Source: CG03 sp034660675 (GTDB taxonomy: Bacteria; CG03). From it: a stretch of 22,736 nucleotides of DNA. Of this stretch, positions 5,996 to 13,956 are shown one piece after another; within the stretch, counting starts at the first letter, position 1, and every line of letters starts with the position of its first letter. The position numbers and the translations under genes are program-made. A model generated the notes under the pieces. It saw only the letters and a program-made list of their open reading frames with translations, did not search any database and was not told the DNA's origin. The stretch covers positions 1 through 22,736 of the forward strand of contig JAYEJT010000030.1 of NCBI GenBank assembly GCA_034660675.1. The letters are read 5' to 3'.

Positions 5996-7970
5996 TATCG
6001 TCCTTTTTTTCTTTTTCTCCGGTACGCGCGCCGCTGTTTTCTTCCGGCTCAGCCGCGCCCGTTTCCGTCGTTTTCTTAGCAGCATCGTCCGCGGGAGGGT
6101 TGGGAACTTTTGCGTCCTGCTCCGGCGTATCTCCGGCGGATGAAATTTTTTCAGTCCGCATCGGTTTGGGTTTTAAGGGAGCGAGCTTTTCCCCCGTCAT
6201 GATTTTATCAAGATCCTCCGCGTTGAGGTTTTCTCTTTTTTCGAGTTCTGCGGCAAGAATGTCCAGATATTTTTTGTTTTTGATGAGCAAGGTCTCGGTT
6301 TCCCTCTCAGCTTTTACTATTATGCTTCTGATTTCCTCGTCTATAAGCTGTTTCATTTTTTCACTCACCCGCGAATTTTTGGAAATGTTCATTCCCAGGA
6401 AAACCGAGTTTTGAGAATCTTTAAACACCGCCGGCCCGACCCGGGAACTCATTCCAAACTGCGTCACCATGCTGTGTGCGATTTCGGTGGCCTTTTCAAG
6501 GTCGTTACTCGCGCCGGTGGAAAGTTTTTTAAAGACAATTTTTTCCGCTGTCCGGCCGCCCATCAGAGTTTTTATTTTGTTGATGAGTTCATCTTCTGAC
6601 GCTATGAATCTGTCTTCAAGAGGCAGCTGAAGGGTGTAGCCCAGCGCGGGGCCGCGGGGTATTATTGACACTTTGTGCACGATGTCTCCATTGGGAAGAA
6701 GCTTTGCCGCAAGGGCGTGTCCGGATTCATGGTAGCAGATAATCTTTTTTTCGCTGTCTCTCATCACACGGCTTTTTTTCTCCGGGCCGGATAACACCCT
6801 GTCTATGGCTTCCTCAAGCTCAATTAATTCAACGGCTTCTTTGTCTTTTCGCGCCGCCAGCAGGGCGGATTCGTTGATTATGTTGGCGAGGTCGCTGCCG
6901 ACAAATCCGGGGGTGCGCCGCGCAATCATGTCAAGGTTGATATTTTCTACCGTTTTTATTTTTTTCGCGTGTACTTTCAGTATTTCTTCTCTTTCTTTTA
7001 TGTTCGGTTTGGGGATGTGGATGTGACGGTCAAAACGTCCCGGACGGAGCAGTGCGGGGTCGAGAATATCCGGTCTGTTAGTGGCGGCTATGACAATAAC
7101 GTTTGTGTTGGGGTCAAAGCCGTCCATTCCCACAAGAAGCTGATTCAGTGTCTGTTCTCTTTCATCGTGGCCGCCTCCCAGCCCCGCTCCTCTGTGCCTG
7201 CCGACGGCGTCTATCTCATCAACAAAAATAACGGCGGGTGCGGCGGCTTTGGCCATCTGAAAAAGATCCCTGACGCGGCTGGCGCCCACACCGACGAACA
7301 TTTCCACGAATTCACTGCCGGATGCGGAAAAGAAAGGAACTTTTGCCTCTCCCGCGATGGCTCTGGCCAGGAGCGTTTTCCCCGTACCGGGGTCACCATA
7401 GAGGATAACGCCTTTGGGTATCCGGCCGCCGAGTTTTTGAAATTTCGCGGGATTTTTGAGGAAGGATATTATTTCCACCAGTTCGTCTTTTACCTCGTCA
7501 CAGCCGGCCACATCGGCAAAAGTTGTTTCAACCTTGACGGCGTTTTGAGCCCGGCTTTTTCCGAAAGAAAATATCTGTTTTGATCCGCCGCTCATTTTTG
7601 TGGCGAAAATAAACCAGGCGAGGATGAAAAGAAGTATGGGCCCGAAGCTGAAGAGAAGATTACTCAGCCATTTTCCGCCGGTTTTCCCCGCATAGTCCAC
7701 GCCGTTTTTCTGCATATCTTTTATGAGTTCGGGGTCGTCAAGATATGGCGTTTTGAACTTGACGTTTTTTCCTTCCGCGCGGTAAGAGCCTTTTATTGTT
7801 TCGTCTTTGACTATTTCAACGGACACAATTTTTCCCGCATCCAGAAGCGTGCGGAATTTGTTGTAACTTATCTGTTCGTCAGACACCTTTGACGACTGGC
7901 TGTAGTTGAGGTAAAGGACGACGGCGATCATCAGTATCCAGAAGGAAAGGCCCACGTTTTTTTTCTTCAT
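5973..7970 (-). CDS. ftsH: ATP-dependent inner-membrane zinc protease FtsH
   Basis: FtsH is a hexameric membrane AAA+ protease that extracts and degrades membrane and regulatory proteins. The 665-residue product has a first membrane helix (8-24), an extracytoplasmic domain, a second helix (about 102-124) and the AAA module. That module holds Walker A GDPGTGKT (192-199), Walker B VIFVDEID (247-254) and the second region of homology ending RPGRFDRH (309-316). The zinc site HESGH (414-418) and the third ligand Asp490 (SNDLEKAT) complete a catalytic peptidase; Ser replaces the usual Ala inside HExxH, which should be harmless. The last 55 or so residues are a low-complexity Pro/Glu/Lys tail. Its ATG overlaps the hpt stop as ATGA. 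The tilS-hpt-ftsH order is conserved in Bacillus and many phyla. Confidence 0.97.
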   Translation of the reverse strand: MKKKNVGLSFWILMIAVVLYLNYSQSSKVSDEQISYNKFRTLLDAGKIVSVEIVKDETIKGSYRAEGKNVKFKTPYLDDPELIKDMQKNGVDYAGKTGGKWLSNLLFSFGPILLFILAWFIFATKMSGGSKQIFSFGKSRAQNAVKVETTFADVAGCDEVKDELVEIISFLKNPAKFQKLGGRIPKGVILYGDPGTGKTLLARAIAGEAKVPFFSASGSEFVEMFVGVGASRVRDLFQMAKAAAPAVIFVDEIDAVGRHRGAGLGGGHDEREQTLNQLLVGMDGFDPNTNVIVIAATNRPDILDPALLRPGRFDRHIHIPKPNIKEREEILKVHAKKIKTVENINLDMIARRTPGFVGSDLANIINESALLAARKDKEAVELIELEEAIDRVLSGPEKKSRVMRDSEKKIICYHESGHALAAKLLPNGDIVHKVSIIPRGPALGYTLQLPLEDRFIASEDELINKIKTLMGGRTAEKIVFKKLSTGASNDLEKATEIAHSMVTQFGMSSRVGPAVFKDSQNSVFLGMNISKNSRVSEKMKQLIDEEIRSIIVKAERETETLLIKNKKYLDILAAELEKRENLNAEDLDKIMTGEKLAPLKPKPMRTEKISSAGDTPEQDAKVPNPPADDAAKKTTETGAAEPEENSGARTGEKEKKDDNEPKKTA

Positions 7971-8515
7971 TGTTTTGTCCTGTATATTTCCGGTTTCAGT
8001 ACGCCTATATAAGGAAGCTGTCTGTATAACTGAGCGTAGTCAAGGCCGTATCCCACACAGTATTTGTTGGGAATGACAAAGCCCGTGTAATTAACGTCAA
8101 TTTTTCTAAGGCGGCATTCCTTTTTATCCAGGAGCACGCAAATTTTCAGAGATTTCGGTTTCCTTGTAAGAAGGTTTCTTTTGAGATAAGAGAGGGTGAG
8201 GCCAGTATCAACGATATCCTCGACGATGAGGACGTCTTTGCCCACGATTGATTCCCGCATGTCCATCAAAAGCCGCACCACACCGGATGATTCGGTGGCG
8301 TCCGCATAGGACGACACGCTTATGAAGTCAAGGACGGGCGAGAATTCAAGTTCTCTTATGAGATCGCAAAGGAACACAACGCTTCCTTTCAGCACGGAAA
8401 CAAGGATAGGTTTTTTGCCCTTATAATCCCTGTTGAGTGTTTTTCCGAGCTGCTTCACTTTTTTCTTTATGGCTGTTTCGGAAATCAAAATTTTCTTTAT
8501 ATCAGGATGTTTCAT
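7967..8515 (-). CDS. hpt: Hypoxanthine(-guanine) phosphoribosyltransferase
   Basis: This purine-salvage enzyme joins hypoxanthine or guanine to PRPP in the cytosol. The 182-residue protein has the type I phosphoribosyltransferase PRPP loop VLIVEDIVDTGLTL (95-108). It also has the family patterns ILVSVLKGSVVFLCDLIREL, DFISVSSY and the C-terminal FVIPNKYCVGYGLDYAQLYRQLPYIGVL, including the base-binding and flexible-loop parts. Length is normal. A good ribosome site, GGAG, lies just before the ATG inside the end of tilS, and the genes overlap by 14 bases. The tilS-hpt-ftsH linkage supports the assignment; specificity for guanine versus hypoxanthine cannot be read directly. Confidence 0.96.
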   Translation of the reverse strand: MKHPDIKKILISETAIKKKVKQLGKTLNRDYKGKKPILVSVLKGSVVFLCDLIRELEFSPVLDFISVSSYADATESSGVVRLLMDMRESIVGKDVLIVEDIVDTGLTLSYLKRNLLTRKPKSLKICVLLDKKECRLRKIDVNYTGFVIPNKYCVGYGLDYAQLYRQLPYIGVLKPEIYRTKQ

Positions 8516-9527
8516 TTTTTCTCCGCTTATACATCACGCCTTTTTTTATCGTTAAATCCGTATTCTTCAGCTTAAACGCGCCGCCTTTCCCGGAACTTAT
8601 AAACCTGTCAATCTTATCTATGTAACGGGAATTTGCTTGTTTGCCTACAAACTCCGATAAAAAACACTTCCTTAAAAATTTATTATAGCTCAAATAGACG
8701 CTATTATCAAGTTTTCCTTTCGCAGCCTTTTTTCTGAGCTCTGTTGCCGTCTCATAAACAAGTTTTTCCAGATCTTCCGCCTGGCCCCTGAGGGCGCTGA
8801 TGTGTTTTAGCGCGCTTTTGCCGAAAAGTTTTTCTAAAAAAGGGATCAGGTCCAGCCGTATTTTATTGCGGAGAAATTTTCTGTTTTTGTTGGATTTGTC
8901 CGTCATGAAGGGCAGGTGTACGGCGGCGAGGTATTTTTTGAGTTCGTCTCTCTCAAAGTCAAGCAATGGTCTGCCGACGGGGACACCGAATATGCTTGTC
9001 TGCCGGGCTATACCGTAAAAGGAAGATATCCCTCCTCCACGCAAGAGCTTCAGAAAAAAAGTTTCCGTGTTGTCGTTTAGCGTGTGCCCTGTGAAAATTG
9101 TGTCCATCCCGTGTTTTTTGCAGATCCCGGCAAGCAGTCTGTAACGCGCATCCCGGGCGCAGTCCTCAACCGATTTTCCGCTGACGCGAGCGGTGCGGGC
9201 CACATCAAAACTTTTTGTGTAAAAAGGCATTTTGAATCTTGAGGCAAGTTTTCTTACAAACTCTTTTTCATTTTTTGAGTCACTTCTGAGTTTGTGGTCT
9301 ATGTAGGCTACCGCGGTTTTGTTTTTGAGTTTTGAGGCGAGGGCCGCCATGGCCGCTGAATCGCTGCCGCCGGACACGGCGATAAGAATTTTTTTACCGT
9401 TCCGGGCAAGGCCGCCGGCTTTGCAGGCGGCAAGGAATTTGAGCACTGTTTGTTTTTCGAATTTTCCCCGCCCCGGCGGTTGAAGTGATGCGGTGCCGGT
9501 TTTGAACCGGCTGTTTTTATTTTTCAT
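8502..9527 (-). CDS. tilS: tRNA(Ile)-lysidine synthetase
   Basis: TilS attaches lysine to C34 of the minor tRNA-Ile(CAU), changing both its decoding from AUG to AUA and its charging from Met to Ile. The PP-loop is IAVSGGSDSAAMAAL with SGGSDS at 52-57. Other family blocks are AYIDHKLRSDSKNE, SVEDCARDARYRLLAGICKK, FTGHTLNDNTETFFLKLLRGGG, GRPLLDFERDELKKYL and RNKIRLDLIPFLEKLF. At 341 residues it is a compact form, closer to the short Aquifex type than to the longer Bacillus one. The frame continues upstream to 9578, but those 17 residues derive from the duplicated tRNA 3' end, so ATG 9527 is preferred, with only a weak ribosome site. A tRNA-Met(CAU) lies upstream on the same strand and may be co-transcribed. 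Confidence 0.93.
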   Translation of the reverse strand: MKNKNSRFKTGTASLQPPGRGKFEKQTVLKFLAACKAGGLARNGKKILIAVSGGSDSAAMAALASKLKNKTAVAYIDHKLRSDSKNEKEFVRKLASRFKMPFYTKSFDVARTARVSGKSVEDCARDARYRLLAGICKKHGMDTIFTGHTLNDNTETFFLKLLRGGGISSFYGIARQTSIFGVPVGRPLLDFERDELKKYLAAVHLPFMTDKSNKNRKFLRNKIRLDLIPFLEKLFGKSALKHISALRGQAEDLEKLVYETATELRKKAAKGKLDNSVYLSYNKFLRKCFLSEFVGKQANSRYIDKIDRFISSGKGGAFKLKNTDLTIKKGVMYKRRKNETS

Positions 9528-9541
9528 TAATTTTTTCGGCA

Positions 9542-9563
9542 AATTTATGGTAGCGGTGCAGGG
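9542..9563 (-). repeat. Extra copy of the tRNA-Met 3' end
   Basis: The 22 bases here match 9710-9731, the 3' end of the tRNA-Met gene, with a single mismatch (9546 versus 9714). On the minus strand the repeat covers the 3' half of the T-stem, the 3' acceptor strand, the discriminator A, the encoded CCA and a few following bases. Identity ends at the T-loop boundary. The offset is 168 bases. Duplication of a tRNA 3' end is what site-specific integration at a tRNA gene leaves, but no integrase is present, so a past element or a local duplication are both possible. Confidence 0.85.
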
Positions 9564-9709
9564 TGATCCCGCCGGCAAAGATGCCGCGTCGAGGGGACGC
9601 TCACGTGTGCGGTTCGCTCTCTATTCGCTGCGGGTGCCATGCAAAACCCCTTGCTCATATGAGCCCCGACGGACATCATTCGCCGTCGAGTCCTAAATCA
9701 CTATGCAAT
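9564..9709. other. Structured GC-rich insert between the two tRNA 3' ends
   Basis: No convincing gene is seen in these 146 bases. They hold a series of short inverted repeats: CGGC/GCCG (9573-9576 and 9583-9586), GCGTC/GACGC (9586-9590 and 9596-9600), the perfect 12-bp palindrome GCTCATATGAGC (9653-9664), and CGACGG/CCGTCG (9667-9672 and 9683-9688, loop 10). AGCGAA occurs twice in tandem on the minus strand around 9614-9631, and CGTCGAG occurs at 9588 and 9685. Base composition is richer in G+C than the AT-rich flanks. The segment would be transcribed between tRNA-Met and tilS. Confidence 0.5.
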
Positions 9710-9715
9710 AATTCA

Positions 9716-9792
9716 TGGTAGCGGTGCAGGGATTCGAACCCCGGACACGTGGATTATGATTCCACTGCTCTAACCAACTGAGCTACACCGCC
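9716..9792 (-). tRNA. tRNA-Met (CAU), probably elongator
   Basis: A complete cloverleaf is present on the minus strand: acceptor GGCGGTG pairing with CACCGCT (one G-U), D-arm GCTC/GAGC, anticodon stem GTGGA/TCCAC with loop ATCATAA, and T-arm CGGGG/CCCTG with loop TTCGAAT. The CAU anticodon is at 9758-9756. The terminal CCA is encoded (9718-9716). CAU could mean initiator Met, elongator Met or Ile2. A Watson-Crick-like 1:72 region, G4/G5 in the acceptor stem and the absence of three G-C pairs in the anticodon stem favour elongator Met over initiator or TilS-substrate Ile2; this choice is inference. A strong promoter lies ten bases upstream. Confidence 0.93.
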
Positions 9793-9802
9793 AATGGAAA
9801 TT

Positions 9803-9831
9803 ATTCTAATAAAAATTTACAATGAAATCAA
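9803..9831 (-). promoter_or_regulatory. Sigma70-type promoter for tRNA-Met and probably the tilS chain
   Basis: On the minus strand, TTGATT (9831-9826) and TAGAAT (9808-9803) are separated by exactly 17 bases, ten bases before the tRNA 5' end. This is the right distance for a tRNA promoter. No other promoter is evident between the tRNA and tilS, so it may also serve the overlapping chain down to 3583. Confidence 0.6.
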
Positions 9832-9848
9832 CTTTATGCTATTATAAT
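9817..9848 (+). promoter_or_regulatory. Candidate promoter for the envelope operon
   Basis: On the plus strand TTACAA (9817-9822) lies 17 bases before TATTAT (9840-9845), which is preceded by TG at 9837-9838 as an extended -10. An overlapping perfect TATAAT is at 9843-9848. Predicted transcription from about 9852-9855 argues against the ATG at 9851 and supports ATG 9890. It overlaps the opposite promoter of the tRNA, so the two may interfere. Confidence 0.45.
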
Positions 9849-9889
9849 GAATGATGGGAAGGTTTGCATGCAGTAAACCGGAGAAAAAT

Positions 9890-12466
9890 ATGATTAAACG
9901 CACTGATTTGTTTGAAAGAAAAAAAAGCACCCGCGGCTTCGGGGTCTATACGGCGCTTTTGGCCGGAGCAGCTTTTTTTTCCGTGTTTGTCGCTCGCGGG
10001 CTTTGCGGCGGCATTAGCATAAATTTCAGCGCCGCTGATGAGAGCGTGTATTACGATGCCGCGTCTTCATCGCTGACCTGGGACAGCTCCCGGGGATATA
10101 TTCATCTGCCCTATGGGGTACAAAAAAATATTTTTTCAACCAAATACCCGGCTATGTCGCCGGTGAATCCGCCAAAAATTACCGCTCAAATGGGGTGTTC
10201 TCTGGTTGTTCAGGAAGATTGTTATGTCGGCGGATTCGCCCGCTGGGCCGGCACAAACGGCGGCAATCCTATAGTGAGATTGTGGACCAACGACGCGGCG
10301 GAGAATGCAGGGGGGATAACCTATACCTGGGTTGATATGTCTGTGGGCAACACCGCGGGATGGGCCGAAAGATCCGTTGATTTTTCGGTCGCTCTTTACC
10401 CGCTTACCGCAGGCAACACCTACTGGCTTGCTAATGTTGATGACAATGTCGCCGGGCATCAGGTGGGGGATGCAGGGTCGGCCACATCGGGATGTTCTTA
10501 TGTGAGCATAGCCAATGTATCGGGTCTGGACCAGCGCTGGTATATCAATAATGATGAGACGCCTCCGGGCGACGATCTTAATCCTTCCGAGAATTTACAG
10601 GTTATTCCGGCTCATTTGTACGGCGTTGCTGATTTGAGGCTCAACCGCTTTAACAGTTCAGGTGCGCTTATCACCAAAACGATAGATTTTGGCGCGACAA
10701 AAGTGGATATAAATGATTTTCAGGTTGTTTTTCAGACTGCAAACGCCCAAATAGGTTTTGATGATATACCAAAAACCGGGGTGATGGCTTACAGTATTGA
10801 CTATGACATGATTTCGGCTTTGAACAGAACGCCCCGGTGCGCGGCGGCTTTTAGCATTTCTCAATCATCGGATGGGGTTAATTTCGGGGATTACGAGACG
10901 AGTTTCGCGGGAACGATATATCAGCGTTATATAAAAATCCGTTCGGAACTGACGACGGAACACAGGGGAATAAGCCCTATCGTGGATTCCGTAAGTATAT
11001 CATATAATTGTTATCCCGAGGCTGTAGACGCGTCAGGCGTGGAGCCCGCCGACGGGGCTCTCGTTACGGAAGATTCCCCCGTTTTCAGGTGGGAACCTTC
11101 TTATGACAATGACGGGGACAGTGTCACCTACACACTGTCATTTTCGGACAGTCCTTCTTTTGTTCCCCTGATTTTTTCCTCGGAAACGGTATCCGTGCCC
11201 TCTTCAACCGCTGTTGTTTTTAACTGTCCGGTGCAGCTTTCTGATAAAACGACTTATTATTTCAGGATAGACGTCCGCGATTCCCATGACGCTGTCACGG
11301 GATATGACCGTACATATTCCTTTACAACGGAGCTCACTCCGCTTTCTCTCACCGATTCGGACATAATCTCTGGTTCGCGTGTTGTGGCGTCTTATGTGCA
11401 GGACGGTTTTACTCTGCAGTTTTCCAAAGATATAAATTTCGCCACTTTTCCGGGAGCTTTTAGTATGACGGATTATTTATCGGCGGCCGTCTCATGTGAT
11501 TTTTCGCAGCCGGCGCCGTCAAGCGTTAAGGTTGTGCCGTCTGATACCATAGTACCATGCAGGAGTTATAATTTTTCGGTGGGTGATTCGCTTAAAGACA
11601 CGATCGGTTTGTTTATAACCGATAGCGTGAGCGTGTATTTCGGGACTCTCAACAGCAAAGATGATTCTTACACGGCTTCCGTAGCCGGCTCGTCCGCGAC
11701 AATAAGCAGTGGCGGCAGCCCGTCGGATTTTTACATAATTTCCGATAATCTTCCCATAAGCCTGACCGAAAACCCTGATTTGCAGGTGGCCAATAATTCT
11801 GCGAATTCCACGGCTTTTGTCATAGCGCTGAGTTCGGAAGCTTTTTCTTACAGTATCACTGATGCCGCGGGAGCGAACATCAGCAATCTTAGCGGCCTGA
11901 CCGTTAAGGTGCCGTATGAGACAGATTCTCTCACCGTTCCTTTGTCGGCGGCATCCGCGCTTTTAGGGCGCCGCTCTAACCTTGCTTCTTCGCTTGACAA
12001 CGTAATTGTGCCGCCGGAGCTCCTGCGTGTTTTCGTGTTCAACGAAAGTTCGTTTCAGTGGAGCCTTGTACCCGGTCAGCAAACCGTTGATACGGTGTCC
12101 AAAACGGTGACGGCTCATCCTGCATCCGGCGGGAAGTTTTCTCTTCTGGCCTATCCGTCAAATTCCGCCGCGCACGTGCGTGTGAGAAATACCCCCAACC
12201 CTTTTTTCAGAGGAGACGTCACGGCTATAACATATTATCTTTCGGCCGCCGCGAATGTAAAAGCAAAAATATACACGAAAATAGGACATCTGATATATGA
12301 GAAAGAATATTCATCCGGCGGAACAGGCGGCAGCGCGGACGTCAATGTAATAACGTGGGACGGAAAAAATAAAGACGGCGCTTATGTGGCTTCGGGGATT
12401 TATTTCCTGCGGCTTGAAATAGACGGGGAAGATGCCAGAACGAGAAAAATAGGTTTTGTGAGATGA
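9890..12466 (+). CDS. Secreted multidomain protein with FlgD-like / T9SS-like C-terminal sorting domain
   Basis: The frame opens at 9851, but ATG 9890 has a GGAG ribosome site and lies downstream of the promoter, giving 858 residues. A signal peptide (about 1-40, hydrophobic core TALLAGAAFFSVFVARGL) is followed by a large beta-rich region (about 40-375) of unknown fold. Next come an FN3/Ig-like domain (about 376-485: VEPADGALVTEDSPVFRWEP, with SVTYTLSFSDS) and a Big_5-like Ig domain (about 485-590). A further beta domain precedes the C-terminal domain (about 760-858). That last domain has NTPNPFFRGDVTAITYYLS, then VKAKIYTKIG, WDGKNKDGAYVASGIYFLRL and a basic end, the pattern of FlgD-Ig / Por-type sorting domains. 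No enzyme motif is seen. It heads the operon and overlaps the PorV-like gene as ATGA. Likely cell surface or secreted. Confidence 0.8.
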   Translation: MIKRTDLFERKKSTRGFGVYTALLAGAAFFSVFVARGLCGGISINFSAADESVYYDAASSSLTWDSSRGYIHLPYGVQKNIFSTKYPAMSPVNPPKITAQMGCSLVVQEDCYVGGFARWAGTNGGNPIVRLWTNDAAENAGGITYTWVDMSVGNTAGWAERSVDFSVALYPLTAGNTYWLANVDDNVAGHQVGDAGSATSGCSYVSIANVSGLDQRWYINNDETPPGDDLNPSENLQVIPAHLYGVADLRLNRFNSSGALITKTIDFGATKVDINDFQVVFQTANAQIGFDDIPKTGVMAYSIDYDMISALNRTPRCAAAFSISQSSDGVNFGDYETSFAGTIYQRYIKIRSELTTEHRGISPIVDSVSISYNCYPEAVDASGVEPADGALVTEDSPVFRWEPSYDNDGDSVTYTLSFSDSPSFVPLIFSSETVSVPSSTAVVFNCPVQLSDKTTYYFRIDVRDSHDAVTGYDRTYSFTTELTPLSLTDSDIISGSRVVASYVQDGFTLQFSKDINFATFPGAFSMTDYLSAAVSCDFSQPAPSSVKVVPSDTIVPCRSYNFSVGDSLKDTIGLFITDSVSVYFGTLNSKDDSYTASVAGSSATISSGGSPSDFYIISDNLPISLTENPDLQVANNSANSTAFVIALSSEAFSYSITDAAGANISNLSGLTVKVPYETDSLTVPLSAASALLGRRSNLASSLDNVIVPPELLRVFVFNESSFQWSLVPGQQTVDTVSKTVTAHPASGGKFSLLAYPSNSAAHVRVRNTPNPFFRGDVTAITYYLSAAANVKAKIYTKIGHLIYEKEYSSGGTGGSADVNVITWDGKNKDGAYVASGIYFLRLEIDGEDARTRKIGFVR

Positions 12467-13956
12467 GAGGAACAAACAAGGCTGCCGTTTGGTTTTCAGG
12501 CGTTGTTCTCTGGGCGGCTTTTGGTTCTGCCGGTCTTTCGGCTTCTGTTATCGGAGGCGGTTATCCGGGAGAATACCTGCTTCTTTATTCGCCTACGGCG
12601 GTGTCCCTTTCCATGGGCGGTACGCCGTCAGACGGGGCGTCTTCCGCTTTTTTTAATCCGGCTCTTCTTTCCGGCCTGCGGTCAAAGGAGCTCACTTTTA
12701 TGCGATCATCTCTGCTTTCGGGAGGGGTGTACACAGCTTCGTTTCTTGCTTTTCCGCTGTCGGAAAGAAGAGTCATGTCAGTCGGGTTTGTCTCCTGCGG
12801 CGTTGAAGGTGCCGAATGGGTGGACGGGTTCGGTATAGGCAACCGCGGCACATTTTCAGATAAGAACAGCGCTTATTCGGCCGCGTATTCCTTTCCCGCA
12901 TTCAGAGATCTGGATATGGGCGCGGCTTTTAAGGTTGTAACACAGGACATTCACACTTATTCTGCTCAGGGTTTCGGGCTGGACGCCGGCATGAGATATA
13001 TAAAAAGGAAAAAATTTGTGCCGTCATTATCTTTTCAGAATATTATTGCGCCGTCCATGACTTTGCGCGAGAACGGTGAGCCGGATGATTTTCCGCTGAA
13101 CGCCAGACTTTCTCTGGATTTGAAACCCATGAAGAAACTTGGCTTTAAAATAGACGCTGTTTATGAGAATCTCACGCCGGCGGAAGGAGAGAAAAGCTGT
13201 TCTTTTTTTGCCGCCGGGGCTGAGTATCTCGTCGGGGAAGTGTTCCGTGTCAGGGCAGGTTATAATCCTTCGTCTTTTTCGGCGGGCTTCGGCGTTTCTA
13301 TGGGAAGAACCGATTTCGACTGGGCGATGCAGATTCGGGACGAGGGCAATTTTTTTACGGCCGGGCTTTCCGTGAGATGGGGCATGATGCCGCAGTTGTG
13401 GCAGAAAAATCTCAGGGACAGGGAAAAATTTCTCAATGATTTTTCCAAAAATCTGAAAATAGAAAAATCGTACACGATTGAAAAGGGAAAGAAAGCTGAC
13501 GAGGCAATGGAGGAGGCGGTCAAAATGCGTTATATTGCCGCGAAGCGTTATGTGAAAAATTATGAATACAGCAGCGCAATGAACGAAATCAATCTTCTTC
13601 TTAAACTGAATCCCGAGCACGAAAAAGCGATAAAGCTCAAAAAAGATATTTCTTCCGGACGCCTGAAAGCCGATCTTCTCTATGCCCTCTCTTACCAGTA
13701 TTACAAGAACGAGGATTATAAAACGGCTCTGAAAAAAGTGAAAAAGGCCATGCGTCTCAACAGGGATCACCCCGACGCAAAATTTCTTTATCACATGATA
13801 CAGGCGAGGATTTTTATAGACGCCGGCGATTATTACCAGGCGAAAGAGCATCTGCTGACGTCTTTTAAGATGTACCCGGATGATTCGGAGTGTCTTATGC
13901 TTTTAAACGGCATTAACGATTTGCTCAAGGCCGGTAAAAAGGGAATTGCGCGCTGA
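12463..13956 (+). CDS. PorV/PorQ-like outer-membrane protein with C-terminal TPR domain
   Basis: A signal peptide (about 1-27) leads into a PorV/UPF0164-type start: YSPTAVSLSMGGTPSDGASS followed by AFFNPALLSGL, the hallmark 'MGG...D..A.F.NPA.L' of this FadL-like barrel family. Alternating beta strands continue to about residue 305 (FFTAGLSVRWG). In type IX secretion PorV carries sorting-domain proteins from the translocon to the surface. From about residue 340 the protein becomes helical with TPR-type repeats (YEYSSAMNEINLLLKLNPEH, YKTALKKVKKAMRLNRDHPD, YYQAKEHLLTSFKMYPDDSE), so 497 residues are a barrel plus a likely periplasmic scaffold. Its neighbour upstream carries a matching kind of sorting domain. 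Family membership is well supported; a secretion role is inference. Confidence 0.8.
   Translation: MRGTNKAAVWFSGVVLWAAFGSAGLSASVIGGGYPGEYLLLYSPTAVSLSMGGTPSDGASSAFFNPALLSGLRSKELTFMRSSLLSGGVYTASFLAFPLSERRVMSVGFVSCGVEGAEWVDGFGIGNRGTFSDKNSAYSAAYSFPAFRDLDMGAAFKVVTQDIHTYSAQGFGLDAGMRYIKRKKFVPSLSFQNIIAPSMTLRENGEPDDFPLNARLSLDLKPMKKLGFKIDAVYENLTPAEGEKSCSFFAAGAEYLVGEVFRVRAGYNPSSFSAGFGVSMGRTDFDWAMQIRDEGNFFTAGLSVRWGMMPQLWQKNLRDREKFLNDFSKNLKIEKSYTIEKGKKADEAMEEAVKMRYIAAKRYVKNYEYSSAMNEINLLLKLNPEHEKAIKLKKDISSGRLKADLLYALSYQYYKNEDYKTALKKVKKAMRLNRDHPDAKFLYHMIQARIFIDAGDYYQAKEHLLTSFKMYPDDSECLMLLNGINDLLKAGKKGIAR

Noticed and set aside
5996..6085. N-terminal extension of folE back to ATG 6085.
   Set aside because: It is an Arg/Lys-rich translation of the other frame of the ftsH tail; FolE family alignment begins at the ATG at 5995.
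9493..9696. Plus-strand frame of 67 codons over the tRNA repeat region.
   Set aside because: It runs antisense through tilS and the duplicated tRNA end; no protein features. The DNA itself is treated as a repeat instead.
9716..9792. Reading the CAU tRNA as tRNA-Ile2, the TilS substrate, because tilS is adjacent.
   Set aside because: Attractive context, but the G4-G5 acceptor pairs and overall resemblance fit elongator tRNA-Met better; a tRNA classifier such as TFAM or tRNAscan-SE isotype models would decide.
9851..9889. ATG 9851 as start of the secreted protein.
   Set aside because: It lies at the predicted transcription start with no ribosome site; ATG 9890 has GGAG upstream and begins a normal signal peptide.
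13027..13851. Long open frame of 274 codons antisense to the PorV-TPR gene.
   Set aside because: No ribosome site or family signature; hydrophobic and aromatic bias is typical of an antisense shadow of a charged TPR coding region.
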